Of a stretch of DNA of 5,140 bases, positions 1 to 4,828 are shown one piece after another. Origin of the DNA: CAXSEF01 sp964236535 (GTDB taxonomy: Bacteria; Pseudomonadota; Alphaproteobacteria; Acetobacterales; Acetobacteraceae); assembly GCA_964236535.1 (NCBI GenBank), contig CAXSEF010000153.1, positions 1-5,140 of the forward strand, given 5' to 3'. The position numbers were made by a program, and so were the translations under genes. Position 1 is the first letter of the stretch, and the number at the start of each line of letters is the position of its first letter. The notes under the pieces are model-generated. The model made no database searches. It was not told the DNA's origin and worked only from the letters and a program-made list of their open reading frames with translations.

Positions 1-393
1 TAACCAGTCACCCGATTTGCCGCCTACAGATGCTTCAAATGGCCAAAGTCGAGCTAAGAGACTGGCGACATGACGACACGTCGTCGCATAGACGTGTCGT
101 CATGTCGTGTTGCCATCGGGAAGCAAACTTGGTCGGAGTCCACTACGCTGGATGATCAGGACAGCCAAGTATGTGGCTCGATGAGCCCCATAAGCCGGCT
201 TGGCTTGGTCAGGGCAGGCTTGCAAGTATGACTGACCGTGATCGCCTGAGAGCTGAGACACAGATGATGCCTGCTGGCATCCTGAGATTTTCTAGGTCCA
301 AGTCTTGTGAGAGAGAACAGCCATGACGATCGTATTTCTCGCTGTCACAGCGTCCGTTCCGTCGTGCCCTGTGCTTTCTGTTTCTGAAAAGGT
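1..393. other. Non-coding stretch left of the IS remnant
   Basis: I see no convincing gene on either strand. The composition is less GC-rich than the genes to the right. The stretch contains the perfect inverted repeat at 66-107, a small GATGCC-TGCT-GGCATC hairpin at 266-281 followed by a weak T-rich stretch (a poor terminator candidate for rightward transcription), and three CTGAGA hexamers at 246, 253 and 282. A short ATG ORF at 323-463 crosses the IS end and has no recognisable product. The window opens with TAA, which could be the stop of an upstream gene, but this cannot be tested here. Confidence 0.5.
66..107. repeat. Perfect 17-bp inverted repeat with 8-nt spacer
   Basis: The arms at 66-82 and 91-107 are exact reverse complements. 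Each arm carries two copies of the pentamer CGACA (TGTCG on the other side), three bases apart: CGACATGACGACA at 66-78 and TGTCGTCATGTCG at 95-107. Four spaced half-sites resemble an operator for a dimeric regulator or a partition or replication protein binding site. A rho-independent terminator is less likely because there is no following T run. No adjacent gene tells which. Confidence 0.75.
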
Positions 394-439
394 TGACCAG
401 CCCCGATCGAGTAATCCGAGTAAAATTTTCGTTCATCAG

Positions 440-661
440 CGCGACGCGGAGCGCCGCGGCTAATCCGGCCGGACTTGGCAGAGCCGCGAGCATTGGCGTC
501 CTCGGCAGGACGACCTCAGGTGCGGGTGGCCGGCCGCACAGCGCGCTGTGCGGCCGCACCGTGTTGTAGTGCCTGCGCCACTGCTCGGTCAGGACCTTGG
601 CCTCGGACAGGGTGCCGGGCGCCTCGCACGCCAGCAGCTCGTCGCGGAACTTGCCGTTGCT
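440..661 (-). pseudogene. IS3-family transposase OrfB, C-terminal fragment
   Basis: Read on the minus strand, the frame gives SNGKFRDELLACE, then EAKVLTEQWRRHYNTVRPHS and a PPAPEVVLP segment. This is the characteristic C-terminus of IS3-family integrase-core transposases, typically ESFNGKLRDELL...WRRHYNTVRPHSSLGYRPPAPE. The third catalytic residue of the DDE triad is the Glu just before SFNGK in intact proteins, and the fragment starts after it, so no transposition activity is possible. The frame runs on past the element into unrelated sequence without a native stop, so an indel near the tail is likely, and the left limit given is approximate. Upstream residues in this frame (MLSDGASTALTLRDAV) do not fit the family and are read-through. 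Confidence 0.8.
531..556. repeat. Perfect 26-bp palindrome inside transposase remnant
   Basis: CGGCCGCACAGCG at 531-543 is followed immediately by its exact reverse complement at 544-556, with no spacer. It covers the codons for RPHSALCGR. Relatives usually read RPHSxLGYRP here, so the palindrome coincides with the aberrant Cys-Gly residues. Confidence 0.9.
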
Positions 662-720
662 GCACACGGCATCTCGCAGCGTCAGTGCCGTGCTCGCACC
701 ATCGCTGAGCACATTCGCAT

Positions 721-743
721 CCTGAACCCTGAAGCTCCCTGAA
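721..743 (+). repeat. Three short CCTGAA direct repeats before the cassette
   Basis: CCTGAA occurs at 721-726, 728-733 and 738-743, directly upstream of the ribosome binding site for the first cassette ORF. A GTGCTC/GAGCAC inverted pair lies just left (690-695 and 707-712). These could be operator half-sites in the promoter region. I could not place convincing -35 and -10 boxes, and hexamer repeats this short can be chance. Confidence 0.3.
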
Positions 744-751
744 GAGAGATC

Positions 752-758
752 AAGGGGG
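752..758 (+). promoter_or_regulatory. Strong ribosome binding site for the leader ORF
   Basis: AAGGGGG lies 5 nt before the ATG at 764 (a second in-frame ATG follows at 767). It is one of the best Shine-Dalgarno matches in the window, and is the main reason to take the 46-aa leader ORF seriously. Confidence 0.5.
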
Positions 759-763
759 CTGGA

Positions 764-904
764 ATGATGAGACGGCTACTGCGTGTGCCGGACGCGCCAC
801 AAGGGTGCGTCGCTCCGCTCCCGGGCGCTGCGCCCCCGCCCTTGTCCCACGCCCGGCACGCGGTTGCCGGGTCGCATTCGGGAACAGGGAATGCGGGACG
901 ATGA
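764..904 (+). CDS. Possible 46-aa leader peptide upstream of TOPRIM gene
   Basis: A short ORF, MMRRLLRVPDAPQGC..., ends in ...GNAGR. I recognise no family. Support comes from context: a strong AAGGGGG ribosome binding site 5 nt upstream, and a stop codon (TGA, 902-904) overlapping the ATG of the DUF3991/TOPRIM gene (901) in an ATGA quartet, the same junction used further down the cassette. Against it, the middle of the peptide (roughly residues 7-33) is simply the translation of the long palindrome at 782-862. It is therefore Pro/Ala-rich and may have no selected protein sequence. It could act as a leader whose translation opens the hairpin and delivers ribosomes to the next start. It may also be spurious. 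Confidence 0.4.
   Translation: MMRRLLRVPDAPQGCVAPLPGAAPPPLSHARHAVAGSHSGTGNAGR
782..862. repeat. Long imperfect palindrome, copy A
   Basis: The arms at 782-805 and 839-862 pair at 19 of 24 positions without gaps. The inner end is ACAAGGG/CCCTTGT and the outer block is GTGCCGG/CCGGCAC, around a 33-nt loop. The loop itself can fold (GGGCGC-T-GCGCCC) and contains GCTGCGCCC at 827-835, a nonamer shared with copies B (2157-2234) and C (4967-5075). It ends 38 nt before the TOPRIM start codon and would form a strong RNA hairpin in that 5' region. Confidence 0.75.
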
Positions 905-1893
905 ACGGACACGACCAGGAGATTGAGGGCCTGAAAGCAAGGGTCAGCTGTGCCACGCTACTGGAGAGCAGGGCCTGGAAGCTCGACAAGACCCAGAGCA
1001 CTCGGAACTGCTGGAAGTACCGCTGCGGTGCCGGCAGGCTGCTGATCGTCAACCACGGCGGCCTGGGCTGGTGGGACCCCAGGAGCCAGGCCAAGGGCGA
1101 CGTGTTCGCCCTGGCTCAGTTCCTGGAGCCCGGCCTCAACTTTGGCCAGGTACGCCAGCTGCTGCGTGCACTGTCCGGCATCGCCCCCTCCTTCCCGGCC
1201 GCCCCGGACGCCCGCAAGGAGAAAAAGCCCGAGCTGTCACCTGCGGCGCGCTGGACGGCACGGCGCAGCCTGACACGTGGGTCGCCGAGCTGGTGCTACC
1301 TGACGCGGACGCGAGCCCTGGAGGTGCCGGTGCTGGCTGCCGCAGCCAGGGCCGACGTGCTGCGCGAGGGCCCGTATGCCAGTGCTTGGTTCGCGCACCG
1401 CGACGCGGCAGCGACGATTGTCGGAATCGAGATGCGCGGCCCCGAGTACCGGAGCTTCTCGGCGGATGGCGACAAAACGCTGTTCCAGCTCCCGGGCCGG
1501 CTGCCGGCCAGCGGCGTGCCCGTGACGCGGCTCGTGGTGTGCGAGGCGCCGATCGACGCGATGAGCCTGGCCGGGATCGAGCGGCTGCGCGCCGGCACGC
1601 TCTACGTCGCCACGGCCGGCGCCATGGGCCCGCACACCATCGCAGCGCTGCAGGCGTTGCTGAAGGACCTGGCGACCAGGCCAGGGTCCGTCCTGGTGGC
1701 GGCGACCGATGCCGACACGGCAGGCGAGCACTACGCCAGCCAACTGTTGGAACTCGCGACCGCGGCCGGGGTGCGGAGCGGCCGTATCCTGCCCTTCGGC
1801 GGTCACAAGGACTGGAACCAGGTGGTGGTTGCCCGAAGGCAGGCCGTCGGCGTGCTTCCATCTGCTCCCGCAGTAGAAGGGCTGCGGGCATGA
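901..1893 (+). CDS. DUF3991 and TOPRIM domain protein, primase-like (330 aa)
   Basis: Recognised from its architecture. Residues about 12-92 resemble a degenerate primase-type N-terminal module with a KYRCGAGRLLIV and GWWDPRSQAKGDVF pattern. Residues about 112-198 fit DUF3991 (PAARWTARRSL, YLTRTRAL, EMRGPEYRSFS). Residues about 209-300 are a TOPRIM fold with the conserved Glu215 in VCEAPIDAMSL and the DxD pair Asp270/Asp272 in AATDADTAG; HKDWNQ near residue 303 is the usual closing motif. TOPRIM proteins bind divalent metal and act on nucleic acid. Family members sit on plasmids near replication or conjugation genes, but their reaction is not well defined. ATG 901 is chosen over the upstream in-frame GTG at 805 because the extra 32 residues are palindrome-encoded and AGGGA lies 10 nt before 901. 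Its stop overlaps the next start. Confidence 0.88.
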   Translation: MNGHDQEIEGLKARVSCATLLESRAWKLDKTQSTRNCWKYRCGAGRLLIVNHGGLGWWDPRSQAKGDVFALAQFLEPGLNFGQVRQLLRALSGIAPSFPAAPDARKEKKPELSPAARWTARRSLTRGSPSWCYLTRTRALEVPVLAAAARADVLREGPYASAWFAHRDAAATIVGIEMRGPEYRSFSADGDKTLFQLPGRLPASGVPVTRLVVCEAPIDAMSLAGIERLRAGTLYVATAGAMGPHTIAALQALLKDLATRPGSVLVAATDADTAGEHYASQLLELATAAGVRSGRILPFGGHKDWNQVVVARRQAVGVLPSAPAVEGLRA

Positions 1894-2135
1894 GCGAGCT
1901 GCGATCCACCCCTGTCTGCGCCGGGCAGCCTGGCGCCCGGCTGATCGTCATGGACGGCTACGGGATGTCCTCCATCGAAGGGATCGTCGTGAGCGGGATA
2001 AAGGACGAGGACGGGACCTGGGATCTGGACGGCCGTTTCGTGCTGCTGACCGACGACGGCGAGCGGTTCGTGGTGAACGGCTGGTGCTGCCTGATCGAGG
2101 TGGAGGAGGAGAGCGGGGAGGGCAGGAAGGACTGA
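1890..2135 (+). CDS. Conserved-looking hypothetical protein, 81 aa
   Basis: The protein begins MSELRSTPVCAGQPG and ends EEESGEGRKD. I do not recognise it. The start overlaps the TOPRIM stop by four bases (ATGA at 1890-1893), and GAAGGG at 1876-1881 sits 8 nt upstream, so translation is probably coupled. The centre alternates hydrophobic and polar residues (ARLIVMDG, IEGIVVSGI, GRFVLLTDDGERFVVNGW, CCLIEV), which suggests a small all-beta fold. The C-terminus is acidic, then charged. There is no signal peptide, membrane segment or metal motif; Cys10, Cys66 and Cys67 do not form a recognisable zinc site. Coupling suggests a role linked to the TOPRIM protein, possibly as a partner, but this is inference. 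The long overlapping ORF in this frame upstream is only a shadow of the TOPRIM gene. Confidence 0.75.
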   Translation: MSELRSTPVCAGQPGARLIVMDGYGMSSIEGIVVSGIKDEDGTWDLDGRFVLLTDDGERFVVNGWCCLIEVEEESGEGRKD

Positions 2136-2156
2136 CGGACGCAGGTGAGGCCCTGT

Positions 2157-2234
2157 CGCTGCGCGCCGGGAGCCGCAAGGGGCAAGGGCTGCGCCCGCGC
2201 TACGCGCGCCCCCTGCGGCTCCCGTCGCGAAGCG
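2157..2234. repeat. Long imperfect palindrome, copy B
   Basis: The arms at 2157-2183 and 2208-2234 pair at 24 of 27 positions, including GGGAGCCGCAAGGGGC against its complement with one mismatch. The 24-nt loop holds GCTGCGCCC at 2188-2196, shared with copies A and C, and a small GC-only stem. It begins 21 nt after the stop of the 81-aa gene and ends 52 nt before the next gene. It fills the only sizeable gap inside the cassette, where it could act as an attenuator, RNA-processing site or transcript stabiliser. No T run follows, so an ordinary rho-independent terminator is unlikely. Confidence 0.85.
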
Positions 2235-2286
2235 GCTGTCGGGCTGGGTCTTCGAGGAATGAAGGCGCAGCAGACGGACGGCGGAG

Positions 2287-2430
2287 ATGAAGCTGATCGA
2301 GAGGGTGCGGCTGGTGTTGGGCGCGGTGCTGGCGGCGGCGGGGCTCTACGCCCTCATGGCGGCACCGGGGCTGGTGTCGGACCGGGAGTCCAGCGTGGGC
2401 AAGCTCCAGCTGCAGGAGGCAGGGCGATGA
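2287..2430 (+). CDS. Single-pass small membrane protein, 47 aa
   Basis: MKLIERVRLVLGAVLAAAGL continues YALMAAPGLVSD and ends QLQEAGR. Residues about 8-30 form one uninterrupted hydrophobic helix after a short positively charged start (Lys2, Arg6, Arg8). It therefore looks like an inner-membrane peptide with its N-terminus in the cytoplasm, or less likely a signal peptide. I recognise no family. Its TGA (2428-2430) overlaps the next ATG (2427), matching the cassette's coupling style. The ribosome binding site is modest (GGCGGAG directly before the ATG). Small plasmid membrane peptides can be entry-exclusion proteins, lysis proteins, toxins or holin-like proteins; nothing here separates these. 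It could also be a chance ORF, but the charge-then-helix layout and exact ATGA junction argue for a real gene. Confidence 0.6.
   Translation: MKLIERVRLVLGAVLAAAGLYALMAAPGLVSDRESSVGKLQLQEAGR
2415..2419 (+). promoter_or_regulatory. Ribosome binding site fixing the start at 2427
   Basis: GGAGG with 7 nt spacing precedes ATG 2427. The same reading frame stays open upstream to 2145, but that extension is Gly/Ala-rich, copies the 47-aa gene in another frame and crosses palindrome B. This site marks 2427 as the true start. Confidence 0.75.
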
Positions 2431-2804
2431 ACGCCCTGTTGCGCGAGATCCGCGCCCTGCCGCACATCGAGAGCAGCCTGACGGTCAGGGTGCTGGCCGA
2501 CGAGGCGTCGGACGGATTTTGCCTGTTCCGCACCGATGCCAGTCCGATGGTGGACGTGGCCGTAGTCTACGATGGCTCGGACCGCGCCCGCGGCGAGGCA
2601 GAGGGGTATGCCCGGGTGCTGTCGATCGCGCCAGCCATGCTGGACCTGCTGACGGGCGTGCTCGCCATGTGGGGCGAGGTCGTCGAGGAGGACAGCGAGA
2701 TCGACGGCGGCGACGCTGTGGAATGGCTGGCGAAGTTCACAGTCGATGCTCGCGAGGTGCTGCAGGCGATCGTAGGTGCGGTGCAGCCGGAGGACGCGCC
2801 ATGA
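2427..2804 (+). CDS. Hypothetical phage/plasmid-type protein, 125 aa
   Basis: The protein starts MNALLREIRALPHIESSLTV and ends VGAVQPEDAP. The middle reads ARVLSIAPAMLDLLTGVLAM, followed by EIDGGDAVEWL and a helical end (FTVDAREVLQAIVGAV). This layout resembles small phage and plasmid proteins with an 'NAxLIAAAPxLLxAL' helix followed by an acidic 'IDGADAVEW' turn. Their function is unknown; I infer the likeness from pattern memory, not an alignment. It is acidic overall, with no signal peptide or membrane helix, so probably cytoplasmic. It is tightly coupled on both sides: its ATG overlaps the stop of the membrane peptide, and its TGA overlaps the ATG of a 32-aa ORF. A strong GGAGG ribosome binding site fixes the start. 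Confidence 0.75.
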   Translation: MNALLREIRALPHIESSLTVRVLADEASDGFCLFRTDASPMVDVAVVYDGSDRARGEAEGYARVLSIAPAMLDLLTGVLAMWGEVVEEDSEIDGGDAVEWLAKFTVDAREVLQAIVGAVQPEDAP

Positions 2805-2899
2805 AACAAGCGAGCACTCATCCCGATGTCGGCTGGAAGGACCGTTCGACACGATCCGGCAGAGGCGGTCGCCGCTGCCGAGCCTCGTCGGAATTGTAG
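2801..2899 (+). CDS. Short coupled ORF, 32 aa, possibly a truncated gene
   Basis: MKQASTHPDVGWKDRSTRSG continues with an Arg-rich end (RGGRRCRASSEL). It begins in an ATGA overlap with the 125-aa gene and has GGAGG at 2789-2793 with 7 nt spacing, as good an initiation site as any in the cassette. It is very short and its second half looks like low-quality Arg/Ser sequence that runs straight into the promoter region of the toxin-antitoxin module. The likely reading is the 5' end of a gene whose remainder was replaced when that module arrived. A genuine basic micropeptide is the alternative. I recognise no family. Confidence 0.45.
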   Translation: MKQASTHPDVGWKDRSTRSGRGGRRCRASSEL

Positions 2900-2923
2900 G
2901 ACCATGGGAGCTTGCTGTATTCT
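2894..2923 (+). promoter_or_regulatory. Putative sigma-70-type promoter for the VbhA/Fic module
   Basis: TTGTAG (2894-2899) and TATTCT (2918-2923) are separated by 18 nt, 27 nt before the antitoxin ATG. Matches to TTGACA and TATAAT are moderate. The location, in the short gap between the cassette and the antitoxin, supports independent transcription of the module. Confidence 0.45.
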
Positions 2924-2934
2924 GTCCGTCTGCC

Positions 2935-2944
2935 AGGAGAGAGG
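2935..2944 (+). promoter_or_regulatory. Ribosome binding site for the antitoxin
   Basis: AGGAGAGAGG ends 6 nt before ATG 2951. It decides against the in-frame upstream start at 2912, which would add 13 residues with no family support and would begin inside the -10 region. Confidence 0.7.
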
Positions 2945-2950
2945 CCGACC

Positions 2951-3154
2951 ATGCCGGACCATGTCCTCCCGAACATCTCGCAGGCTGACATCGTGAAGCG
3001 TCGCCAGGCGATGACCTACGCGATCGATTCTTCCCGGATCGAAGGGCTGACAGTGCGTCCGGAGGTCGTCGCGATCATGGAGCGGCAGAACCGCGGCGAG
3101 ATCACCACCGACGAAGCGATCGCCCTGGTTCACGAATTCCATGGCAGGCTCTGA
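2951..3154 (+). CDS. VbhA-family Fic antitoxin (67 aa)
   Basis: This is a small antitoxin that binds a Fic AMP-transferase and blocks its ATP site. The family's inhibitory helix motif [S/T]xxxE[G/N] is present as SSRIEG, with Ser27, Glu31 and Gly32; the Glu pairs with the second Arg of the toxin's GNGRxxR loop. The helix is followed by LTVRPEVVAIMERQNRGEIT and TDEAIALVHEF, the usual VbhA tail of the form 'P..E.....W..GEI...EA'. Length is normal for the family. It has its own promoter-like sequence and a strong ribosome binding site, and its last 14 nt overlap the toxin start in another frame, as expected for a coupled module. All key inhibitory residues are intact although the toxin gene appears broken. 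Confidence 0.85.
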   Translation: MPDHVLPNISQADIVKRRQAMTYAIDSSRIEGLTVRPEVVAIMERQNRGEITTDEAIALVHEFHGRL

Positions 3155-4274
3155 CGATCCATACGTTCTGCCGAACGGCACGCTCCGCAACTAGCTCGGC
3201 GCCACGACACCCGAGCAGCTGTCGATTTTCGAGACCAACCTGTCGACTGTGTGCGCGAGAGCGCTTGCAGTCAGCCTTCCAGGGCCTCCCTTCACGTTCG
3301 AGACCCTGCGCGGCATCCACCGCTCCTTGTTCCAGGACGTCTATGATTGGGCGGGGGAGGCACGTACCACGACACTCGCCAAACGCGAGTTTGATGATCC
3401 ACGAAGCCCCGTGCAGGTCTTCGCCTCGCCAGAGACGATCAGGCCCCGAACGGAGGCGGCGTTCGCGCTGCTTGCGGCGCGAGACAACCTGGAGCGGCTT
3501 TCCGCCTCGGAGTTCGGCCAGGGCGCCGCCGAGCTGCTGGCCGCCCTCAACCATGTGCATTTCGCGCGCGAGGGCAACGGCCGGACGAACCGCCTCCTGC
3601 TGAGCGCGGTCGCCAGCAACGCGGGGCACGAGCTCGACTTTTCCATCGTCACCCGGGAGCGCATGGTCGCCGTCAGCGTCCAGTCCCACAAGGGCGACAT
3701 CTCCGGCATGCAGCGCATGTTCGACGAAATGCTGGATCCGCGGCAGCTGCATGCAATGCGCCGAGTCACCAGCTTCCTGCGCACGACCTCGGTTCCCTGG
3801 AACGACCTCTACGTCGCCACAACCCGCGCCGGGCAGGACTATCACGGTACCCTGGTCCAGCGGGCCGGCCGCGACTTTCTGATGAAGGTTGAGCACGGCC
3901 AGGAAGCCCGGGTTCTTGTAGGCGACGCCGTCGACCTGTCTGCGGATGTAGGCAGCGGTTCAAGGGTGGCGCTGACGGCCACACAATTTCCGCTTCCGGC
4001 GCCAGCCACGCTGCCGAGGCTGGCGGTAGTGGAGAGTTCTGTCGTGGCGGCGAAATCCAGGCAGGACGTTGCCGAAGCGATCCTCAGCTCGATGCGGCCG
4101 GCTGCATCGATGCCACCTGCGGCAACCGACCCTGCCGGGGTTGGACTGGGCCAACGCCTGCAGGCCCTCGAGGAGAAGCTCGCAAGCGCCAGGAGGAAGC
4201 CGCCGGTGGTGGAAGAGACCGAGCCGGAGATGCCGGAGGAGACCCCTCGCCCCTACTCCGGACCTCGACCGTAG
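3141..4274 (+). pseudogene. Fic-domain AMP-transferase toxin, in-frame TAG at codon 18
   Basis: Class I Fic toxins transfer AMP from ATP onto target proteins; characterised FicT toxins modify DNA gyrase and topoisomerase IV. ATG 3141 opens MAGSDDPYVLPNGTLRN, then TAG (3192-3194), then LGATTPEQL, a normal Fic N-terminus with a stop where LRNKLG is expected (AAG to TAG). The frame is then open to 4274. Full numbering: Fic core about 50-195 with FTFETLRGIHRSLFQDVYDW and active loop HFAREGNGRTNR (His140-Arg151); about 223-283 looks like a small beta/OB-type domain; about 284-377 is a disordered Pro/Glu-rich tail. No BID secretion domain is evident, unlike VbhT. Reinitiation at GTG 3249 would keep the core but lacks a ribosome binding site. 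A sequencing error or suppression at TAG are alternatives. Confidence 0.82.
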
Positions 4275-4310
4275 CCCGCCAGTGATGCAGGCCGGTGGCA
4301 GAGGCAGGAA

Positions 4311-4799
4311 CTACTCGGCCGCCTCGGCATGGGCAGGCTTGCGGCCGCGCTTCTTGGCTGGCGCGGCCACCATCGTTGGCTCCTCATCGAGGGCCGCGGC
4401 GGGCTTGCGGCCCAGGCCGATGGACTTCGCCAAGGTGGAGCGCTTCTCGGCATAGCTGGGTGCGACCATCGGGTAGGTGGACGGCAGGCCCCAGCGCTCA
4501 CGGTAGGCGTCCGGCGTCAGCTTGTAGGACGTCATCAAGTGCCGCTTGAGCATCTTGAGCTTCTTCCCGTCTTCCAGGCAGACAATATAGTCCGGAAACA
4601 CGGACTTCTTCGGCGGAACAGCAGATTCAAGCTTCTCGGCGGCCTGTGCTGGCGCCGACCCGACGGTGCTCAGTGCCGTGTAGACCTGCTGGATCAAGGC
4701 CGGCAGGTCGGAGGCCTGAACCGAGTTGTTGGAGATGTGTGCCGAAACGATCTTCGCGGCGTATTCGAGGGTCGACGATGGTGCAATGTCGGATGGCAT
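4311..4799 (-). CDS. MucR/Ros-family transcriptional regulator (162 aa)
   Basis: A DNA-binding protein of the MucR/Ros family, which in alphaproteobacteria controls surface polysaccharide, motility, cell-cycle and virulence genes by binding AT-rich sites. Residues 1-60 form the helical oligomerisation part; residues 69-130 are the prokaryotic zinc-finger domain with DYIVCLEDGKKLKMLKRHL and the hallmark YRERWGLPSTYPMVAPSYA. Relative to Ros ligands Cys-Cys-His-His, this protein has Cys74, Asp77, His87 and Tyr92, so two ligands are replaced; related proteins are known to fold with altered or no zinc. The tail has AT-hook-like KKRGRKPA (149-156) and an earlier GRKP. It converges on the Fic gene with a 36-nt gap. 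Start ATG 4799 has only a weak GGA upstream. Confidence 0.92.
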   Translation of the reverse strand: MPSDIAPSSTLEYAAKIVSAHISNNSVQASDLPALIQQVYTALSTVGSAPAQAAEKLESAVPPKKSVFPDYIVCLEDGKKLKMLKRHLMTSYKLTPDAYRERWGLPSTYPMVAPSYAEKRSTLAKSIGLGRKPAAALDEEPTMVAAPAKKRGRKPAHAEAAE

Positions 4800-4828
4800 G
4801 ACTGGTCCAATACGGGGTAGTGTGATGT

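Larger units (their letters stand above)
394..661 (-). mobile_element. Truncated IS3-family insertion sequence, 3' end only
   Basis: The remnant holds the last part of an IS3-family transposase on the minus strand plus what looks like the element's terminal repeat. On the plus strand, TGACCAGCCCCGATC begins at 394, and IS3-family elements commonly start with TGACC-type ends followed by a C-rich tract. The other end, the first orf and the catalytic part of the second orf are missing. The break lies near 658-664, where transposase similarity stops abruptly. The outer boundary is inferred from the terminal motif and the loss of similarity; I could not identify a flanking target duplication. Confidence 0.6.

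Noticed and set aside
266..287. Rho-independent terminator
   Set aside because: The stem is only 6 bp and is followed by a short, interrupted T stretch.
323..463. 46-aa ORF MTIVFLAVTASVPSC... with a purine-rich upstream stretch
   Set aside because: It crosses the IS end and has no family or neighbour support; it could be the start of a gene cut by the IS, but that cannot be shown here.
1071..1889. Long plus-strand frame running into the 81-aa gene
   Set aside because: It is Arg/Gly/Ala-rich with no family pattern and overlaps the well-supported TOPRIM gene; only the part from ATG 1890 has its own start context.
1136..1951. Large minus-strand ORFs opposite the TOPRIM gene
   Set aside because: Their Arg/Pro/Ser-rich composition is typical of antisense frames in GC-rich DNA, and no motifs are visible.
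2145..2426. N-terminal extension of the 125-aa protein
   Set aside because: It is low-complexity Gly/Ala/Arg, crosses palindrome B and duplicates the 47-aa gene in another frame; GGAGG before ATG 2427 marks the real start.
3102..3896. 264-aa minus-strand ORF opposite the Fic gene
   Set aside because: The plus strand encodes a recognisable Fic domain over the same bases; the antisense product shows no family features.
4329..4820. 163-aa plus-strand ORF opposite mucR
   Set aside because: The minus strand carries unmistakable MucR motifs; the plus frame is a shadow.
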